Shown here piece after piece: positions 4,800 through 8,638 of a DNA stretch of 8,638 nt. The notes beneath the pieces were generated by a model that saw only the letters and a program-made list of their open reading frames with translations, did not search any database and was not told the origin of the DNA. Source of the stretch: an uncultured Pelagibacteraceae bacterium (GTDB lineage: Bacteria > Pseudomonadota > Alphaproteobacteria > Pelagibacterales > Pelagibacteraceae); contig CACFEM010000034.1 of assembly GCA_902565325.1 (NCBI GenBank), positions 1-8,638 on the forward strand, in the 5' to 3' direction. How positions within the stretch are numbered: position 1 is the first letter of the stretch; every line of letters begins with the position of its first letter. The translations under genes and the position numbers were made by a program.

Positions 4800-7385
4800 A
4801 TGAATCTAGTCATAGTTGAAAGCCCTGCTAAAGCAAAAACAATTAATAAATATTTAGGTGATAACTATACCGTTTTAGCTAGCTATGGTCATATTAGAGA
4901 TCTTCCATCAAAAAATGGATCCGTTGATCCAGATCAAAATTTTAAAATGGAATGGGAAGTTGATAGCTTTTCAAAAAAATATTTAAAAGAAATTACTGAT
5001 GCTGCAAAAGATTCTTCAAAAATAATTCTTGCTACCGACCCAGATCGTGAGGGAGAGGCTATAGCTTGGCATGTAAAAGAATATTTAGATGAAAAAAAAC
5101 TTTTAAAGGATAAAGAAATTGAGCGTGTTGTATTTAACGAAATAACAAAAAAAGCTGTTACACATGGTATTGAAAATCCAAGACAGATAGAGCCCTTATT
5201 AGTCGATGCATACATGGCTAGAAGAGCACTAGATTATTTGGTGGGATTTAATATATCACCTATACTTTGGACTAAACTACCTGGTTCAAAATCTGCAGGT
5301 AGAGTTCAATCTGTTGCACTGAAATTGATCACTGAAAGAGAGCATGAAATTGAATTATTCAAGCCTGAAGAATTTTGGACTTTAAGTATTAATTTTCAGG
5401 ATAAAAACAAAAGCAATATTACAGCAAGTATTTCTCAACTTGATGGAGAAAAAATTGAAAAATTTTCATTTAAAAATAAAGAAGAAATTGAAAAGGCAAT
5501 TGAGAATATTAAGAACAAAAAATTTAATATAACTGATATTTCATCAAAAGTTGTTAGCAGAAATCCCTCTGGACCCTTTACTACTTCAACACTTCAGCAA
5601 GTTGCTTCTAGCAGATTAGGATTTGGTGCATCAAGAACAATGCAAATAGCACAAAAACTTTATCAAGGAATAGAAATTGAGGGAGATACAGTTGGTTTAA
5701 TTACTTATATGAGAACGGATGGAACTAATCTATCGGCTGATGCTGTCACTGATTTTAGAAATTTTATTAAAAAAGAATATGGTAATGAATACTTGCCAGA
5801 AAATCCAAATAATTACTCAGGAAAAAAAGCAAAAAACGCTCAGGAAGCTCATGAAGCAATAAGACCAACTGATATTAATAGAAACCCAGATTCTGTTAAA
5901 AAGTATTTAAGTTCTGACCAGCAAAAATTGTATTCTTTAATTTGGTCTAGAGCTCTATCGTCTCAAATGGAAACAGCAAAATTTGATAGAAATACAATAA
6001 CGATTGAATCTGAAGACGGCAAAACTATATGTAAATCAAGCGGATCGGTTTTGAAATTTGATGGATTTTTAAAAGTTTATTCAAATCAAGGTAAAGATGA
6101 TGATGAGCAAATTTTACCTGAAATGTCAAAAGGACCAATTAATATAGAAGCTCTTATTGATGAACAACATTTTACCCAACCTCCCCCACGTTACTCTGAG
6201 GCGAGTTTGGTTAAAAAATTAGAAGAGTTAGGAATTGGAAGGCCTTCAACTTATGCAAGTATAATTTCAACAATAGCAAATAGAGGTTATGCAGAAATAG
6301 TTAATAAAAGATTTTTCCCAACTGACAGAGGTAAATTAATTTCAGCGTTTTTAGAAAAACTATTTTCAAAGTATGTGGATTATAACTTTACAGCTGGATT
6401 AGAGGATCAGCTAGATGAAATAACTTCTGGAAAAGAAAGTTGGTTAAAAGTTCTAGAAATGTTTTGGAAAGATTTTAATAGTAATGTTTCAGAGGTAAAA
6501 GAAAAAAGAACTAGAGAGGTTTTAGATCTCTTAAATGAAAGTTTGGGAGCATTGATATTTGACACTGATAAAGAAGGAAAGATAGTTAGAAAATGTCAGT
6601 TATGTGACACAGGTTCCCTTAGTTTAAAAAACAGTTTTAGAGGAGGTGCGTTTATTGGATGTTCAAACTATCCAGAATGTAAATTTACAAGACCACTATC
6701 AAAAGCTAAAGCGGCTGCTCAATCACAACTTGCTGAACCAAAATTTCTTGGAAAACATGAAAATGGAAATGATATTTTTTTAAAAAATGGAAGATTTGGT
6801 CCATATCTTCAGTATGAAAAGGTTATTGATGAAAGTATTGAAGAAGAAAAACCAAAAAAAAGAAAAAAAACTAAGAAAAAAAAACCTGAGGTAAACGAAC
6901 TATTAAAAAATGTATCAATTCCAAAAGGAATTGAATTAGAAAGTATAGATTTAGAAAAAGCTAAATTTTTATGCTCACTTCCTAAATCACTGGGTATTAA
7001 TCCAGAGAATCAAAAAGAAATCACTTTAAACACTGGTAGATTTGGACCATACTTAAAATGTGAAAATAAATCAGCTAGAATAGAAAATGTCGATGAAATT
7101 TTTTCTATAGGATTAAACAGAGCTATTACACTTATAGCTGAAGCAAAACCAGGAAGAATGTCATCCTCAATTATTAAAGACTTGGGTGAACACCCTGAAG
7201 ATAAGAAGCCCGTGAGAATAATGAAAGGACAATACGGACCTTATATAAAATACAAATCTTTAAATGCAACAATACCTGAGGAAAAAGACCCGACTGAAAT
7301 CACGATGGAAGAGGCTCTAATTCTTATTGAGAAAAGAAGAGAATACGATAAGAATAAAAAGCAAAAAAAAAGAAAAACTAAATGA
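4800..7385 (+). CDS. topA: DNA topoisomerase I (type IA)
   Basis: TopA relaxes negative supercoils by passing strands through a transient 5'-phosphotyrosine break. The 861 residues are typical. The TOPRIM domain opens with VIVESPAKAKTI (Glu7) and carries LATDPDREGEAIAWH (Asp80, Asp82, Glu84). The catalytic tyrosine is Tyr303 in ITYMRTDGTN. Other core blocks include PGSKSAGRVQS (161-171), AQEAHEAIRPTD (347-358) and GIGRPSTYASII (478-489). One four-cysteine zinc ribbon follows (Cys599, 602, 621, 627). The tail has three C-terminal TOPRIM-type repeats centred on NGRFGPYL (663-670), TGRFGPYLK (745-753) and KGQYGPYIK (809-817), a known alphaproteobacterial/actinobacterial style of tail replacing extra zinc fingers. 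Between the first two is a Lys/Arg-rich linker (684-695) encoded by long A runs, and the last 17 residues are also strongly basic, suiting DNA contact. Its stop overlaps the next start (ATGA). Confidence 0.98.
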   Translation: MNLVIVESPAKAKTINKYLGDNYTVLASYGHIRDLPSKNGSVDPDQNFKMEWEVDSFSKKYLKEITDAAKDSSKIILATDPDREGEAIAWHVKEYLDEKKLLKDKEIERVVFNEITKKAVTHGIENPRQIEPLLVDAYMARRALDYLVGFNISPILWTKLPGSKSAGRVQSVALKLITEREHEIELFKPEEFWTLSINFQDKNKSNITASISQLDGEKIEKFSFKNKEEIEKAIENIKNKKFNITDISSKVVSRNPSGPFTTSTLQQVASSRLGFGASRTMQIAQKLYQGIEIEGDTVGLITYMRTDGTNLSADAVTDFRNFIKKEYGNEYLPENPNNYSGKKAKNAQEAHEAIRPTDINRNPDSVKKYLSSDQQKLYSLIWSRALSSQMETAKFDRNTITIESEDGKTICKSSGSVLKFDGFLKVYSNQGKDDDEQILPEMSKGPINIEALIDEQHFTQPPPRYSEASLVKKLEELGIGRPSTYASIISTIANRGYAEIVNKRFFPTDRGKLISAFLEKLFSKYVDYNFTAGLEDQLDEITSGKESWLKVLEMFWKDFNSNVSEVKEKRTREVLDLLNESLGALIFDTDKEGKIVRKCQLCDTGSLSLKNSFRGGAFIGCSNYPECKFTRPLSKAKAAAQSQLAEPKFLGKHENGNDIFLKNGRFGPYLQYEKVIDESIEEEKPKKRKKTKKKKPEVNELLKNVSIPKGIELESIDLEKAKFLCSLPKSLGINPENQKEITLNTGRFGPYLKCENKSARIENVDEIFSIGLNRAITLIAEAKPGRMSSSIIKDLGEHPEDKKPVRIMKGQYGPYIKYKSLNATIPEEKDPTEITMEEALILIEKRREYDKNKKQKKRKTK
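6854..6884 (+). repeat. A8-G-A8-CTAAG-A9 tract in topA linker
   Basis: Three adenine runs (6854-6861, 6863-6870, 6876-6884) encode the Lys/Arg-rich linker between the first and second C-terminal repeats of TopA. In the -1 frame TAA comes at 6872 and TGA at 6887; in the +1 frame TAA comes at 6892. Any slip here would end the protein near residue 690-700, after the core, zinc ribbon and first repeat. The genomic frame is intact. Confidence 0.8.
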
Positions 7386-7597
7386 AAAAAATATTCTTCC
7401 TAATAATCCTATCTTTTTTAATAAATAATTATTCTCTAGCAAATGAAAATTGTTCTTCATATAAAAAATTATCTAAAGAGTATTTTAAATGCTTAGGTGG
7501 TAAGGTTAAAAAGAAAACATCAGGTTTTGGTCTTGATACTAATAATATTAAGGAAAAAAAATATTTAACTGATTGGTTTAAGAAAAAAGAAAAATGA
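7382..7597 (+). CDS. Small secreted basic protein of unknown function
   Basis: I do not recognise a named family. The 71-residue product begins MKKIFFLIILSFLINNYSLA, a textbook Sec signal peptide (two Lys, a hydrophobic core, an S-L-A cleavage site), so a mature protein of about 51 residues from Asn21 should reach the periplasm. The mature part has exactly two cysteines (Cys24 and Cys37) that could form one disulfide. It is strongly basic, with 15 Lys against 6 acidic residues, and ends in an amphipathic-looking segment with Trp65 (KYLTDWFKKK). It is not a lipoprotein: there is no Cys at the cleavage site. Its start overlaps the topA stop and its stop overlaps the ridA-like start, both as ATGA, which argues strongly for a real translated gene. 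No partner or substrate can be deduced from context. Confidence 0.8.
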   Translation: MKKIFFLIILSFLINNYSLANENCSSYKKLSKEYFKCLGGKVKKKTSGFGLDTNNIKEKKYLTDWFKKKEK

Positions 7598-8055
7598 ATT
7601 TTGAAGAGAGTCTAATTAAAAATAATATAAAACTTCCAGAGCCAAAAGCTCCAGTTGGTTCATACGTAGCAACGAAAATAACAGGGAAACTATTATACAT
7701 TTCAGGTCAAATTTCAATTTCGGAAAATGGAGAATTAATTAAAGGTAAGTTAGGTAAAGATTTATCTACTGAGGATGGATATAAAGCTGCTGAAAGATGT
7801 GCTTTAAGTATAGTATCACAGGCCAAAAGTGCGTGTAATGGAGATTTAAATAAAATAAAATCATGTATTAAATTAACTGGATTTGTAAATTCTACTGACG
7901 AGTTTACTGATCAGCCAAAAGTTATAAATGGAGCGTCTGATTTGATTGCTTTAATCTTTGGTGAGGATGGTATGCATACTAGAGCTGCTGTGAGCACTAA
8001 TAGTTTACCCTTAGGTGTATCAGTTGAAGTTGATGCAATTTTTGAATTAAATTAA
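7594..8055 (+). CDS. RidA/YjgF/YER057c/UK114 family protein
   Basis: Classic RidA proteins are cytoplasmic trimers that hydrolyse reactive enamine/imine intermediates such as 2-aminoacrylate released by pyridoxal-phosphate enzymes. The 153 residues are longer than E. coli RidA (about 128) and resemble a longer branch starting with a LPEPKAPVGSYV-type segment (14-25). Family marks include LLYISGQIS (33-41), and a C-terminal block with HTRAAVSTNSLPLGVSVEVD (128-147). Arg130 and Glu145 keep the 15-residue spacing of the Arg105/Glu120 pair in E. coli RidA, so deaminase-type chemistry is plausible. Members of this longer branch are not all shown to be deaminases, so I leave the symbol blank. It is coupled to the upstream small gene by ATGA and ends 2 bases from the opposing ugd stop. 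Confidence 0.88.
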   Translation: MNFEESLIKNNIKLPEPKAPVGSYVATKITGKLLYISGQISISENGELIKGKLGKDLSTEDGYKAAERCALSIVSQAKSACNGDLNKIKSCIKLTGFVNSTDEFTDQPKVINGASDLIALIFGEDGMHTRAAVSTNSLPLGVSVEVDAIFELN

Positions 8056-8057
8056 TA

Positions 8058-8638
8058 CTATCTTCCAATTCCAAAATATTTAAAACCCATTTTTTTAATC
8101 TTATCAGGAGAAAAAATATTTCTCATATCATAAATAATGAGATTTTTATTTTTAGAATATTTTCTAAAATTTATTGATTTGAAATCATTCCATTCAGTAT
8201 GAATTATAATTAAATCAGATCCTTTAATTGAATCTTGTATAGATTGTGAGAATTCAACATTTTTTAATTTACTAAATTCCTTTTTAAAGCCAGTAGGATC
8301 ATAGTATTTAATTTGAGCACCTCTTCTTGATAAATAAGGAATTAATTTTAAGCTTGATGAATCTCTCATATCATCTGTGTTAGCTTTAAATGTTACCCCC
8401 AAAAAAGATATTTTTTTATTTTTAACTTTATTTTTTAATATTAAATTAACTCTTTTTTGCAATATATCTGACCTAATTTCATTGGATTTAATTACACTTT
8501 TTATTACGGATAAATTAGTTTTAAATTTATCCGCTGTAGAAACAATTGCTTTAGTATCTTTTGGAAAACAAGATCCACCATAAGCTGGCCCTGCTCTTAA
8601 AAACCTACTTCCAATCCTTTTATCAAGACCTATACCTA
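8058..8638 (-). CDS. ugd: UDP-glucose 6-dehydrogenase, C-terminal part (5' end outside window)
   Basis: The enzyme oxidises UDP-glucose to UDP-glucuronate with two NAD+, supplying precursors for capsule, exopolysaccharide or LPS sugars. About 192 codons are visible, from the right edge to TAG at 8060-8058; the family is usually about 430-440 residues, so more than half is missing. The first visible residues read GIGLDKRIGS, followed by GPAYGGSCFPKDT, which contains the catalytic cysteine nucleophile. The C-terminal nucleotide-binding domain has FLGVTFKANTDDMRDSSS and the TEWNDF segment. An internal in-frame TTG at 8462 is not the start, because the frame is open and conserved all the way to the edge. 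The symbol is by homology; close relatives that oxidise UDP-GlcNAc or GDP-mannose are less likely given the UDP-glucose-type GGSCFPKDT and LDKRIG motifs. Confidence 0.93.
   Translation of the reverse strand, partial: GIGLDKRIGSRFLRAGPAYGGSCFPKDTKAIVSTADKFKTNLSVIKSVIKSNEIRSDILQKRVNLILKNKVKNKKISFLGVTFKANTDDMRDSSSLKLIPYLSRRGAQIKYYDPTGFKKEFSKLKNVEFSQSIQDSIKGSDLIIIHTEWNDFKSINFRKYSKNKNLIIYDMRNIFSPDKIKKMGFKYFGIGR

Noticed and set aside
4934..5215. Minus-strand open frame opposite the TOPRIM region of topA
   Set aside because: It is a shadow of a strongly conserved coding segment; no independent evidence.
8058..8462. Treating the ugd fragment as a 134-residue stand-alone gene starting at TTG 8462
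   Set aside because: The same frame continues open and conserved to the window edge, including the catalytic cysteine, so it is one truncated view of a longer gene.
8377..8583. Plus-strand open frame opposite ugd
   Set aside because: The minus strand here encodes unmistakable UDP-glucose dehydrogenase motifs, including the catalytic GGSCFPKDT.
1..8638. Mobile elements, CRISPR arrays, tRNA or rRNA genes, defence or toxin-antitoxin modules
   Set aside because: I saw no transposase or integrase motifs, regularly spaced repeats, cloverleaf-like sequences or such gene pairs; nearly all the window is accounted for by ordinary conserved genes.

Overview
The window looks like chromosome from a streamlined, very AT-rich marine alphaproteobacterium, most likely of the SAR11/Pelagibacterales type. 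Three things suggest this: the strong A/T bias with A/T-ending codons and Lys/Ile/Asn-rich proteins; the near absence of spacer (most neighbouring genes abut or overlap by 1-4 bases); and the gene order gatA-gatC <> ruvX-pyrB-pyrC-plsY-topA, which matches a block known from other alphaproteobacteria. The taxon is an inference from composition and synteny; no rRNA gene or other taxonomic marker is present.

Layout. Positions 1-1404, minus strand: gatC followed by gatA, whose 3' end lies beyond the left edge. These encode two subunits of the tRNA-dependent amidotransferase. A 50-base divergent spacer (1405-1454) must hold the start signals for both directions. Positions 1455-4762, plus strand: ruvX, pyrB, a pyrC-like gene and plsY. 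The pyrC-like product has lost the His-x-His metal ligands of dihydroorotase and is probably a catalytically dead partner of aspartate carbamoyltransferase. A 37-base gap with a small hairpin separates plsY from topA (4800-7385). topA is then chained by two ATGA overlaps to a 71-codon gene for a small secreted basic protein of unknown function (7382-7597) and to a RidA/YjgF-family gene (7594-8055). From 8638 down to 8058 on the minus strand is the C-terminal part of a UDP-glucose 6-dehydrogenase gene, whose stop faces the ridA stop across 2 bases.

How the genes relate. This is mostly core information processing and biosynthesis: charged-tRNA correction (GatCAB), 16S rRNA maturation (RuvX), the first committed step of pyrimidine synthesis (PyrB with a structural PyrC homologue), phospholipid acyl transfer (PlsY), supercoil relaxation (TopA), reactive enamine clearance (RidA) and UDP-glucuronate supply for surface sugars (Ugd). 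They are linked by compact operon structure rather than by one pathway.

I found no mobile element, CRISPR array, tRNA, rRNA or defence system, and no previously undescribed multi-gene system. The points most worth a second look are the degenerate dihydroorotase, a hairpin that could cover the pyrB start codon, the small secreted protein, A-tracts in topA with stops waiting in both alternative frames, and the absence of dprA from its usual place between plsY and topA. No gene-free stretch exceeds 51 bases.
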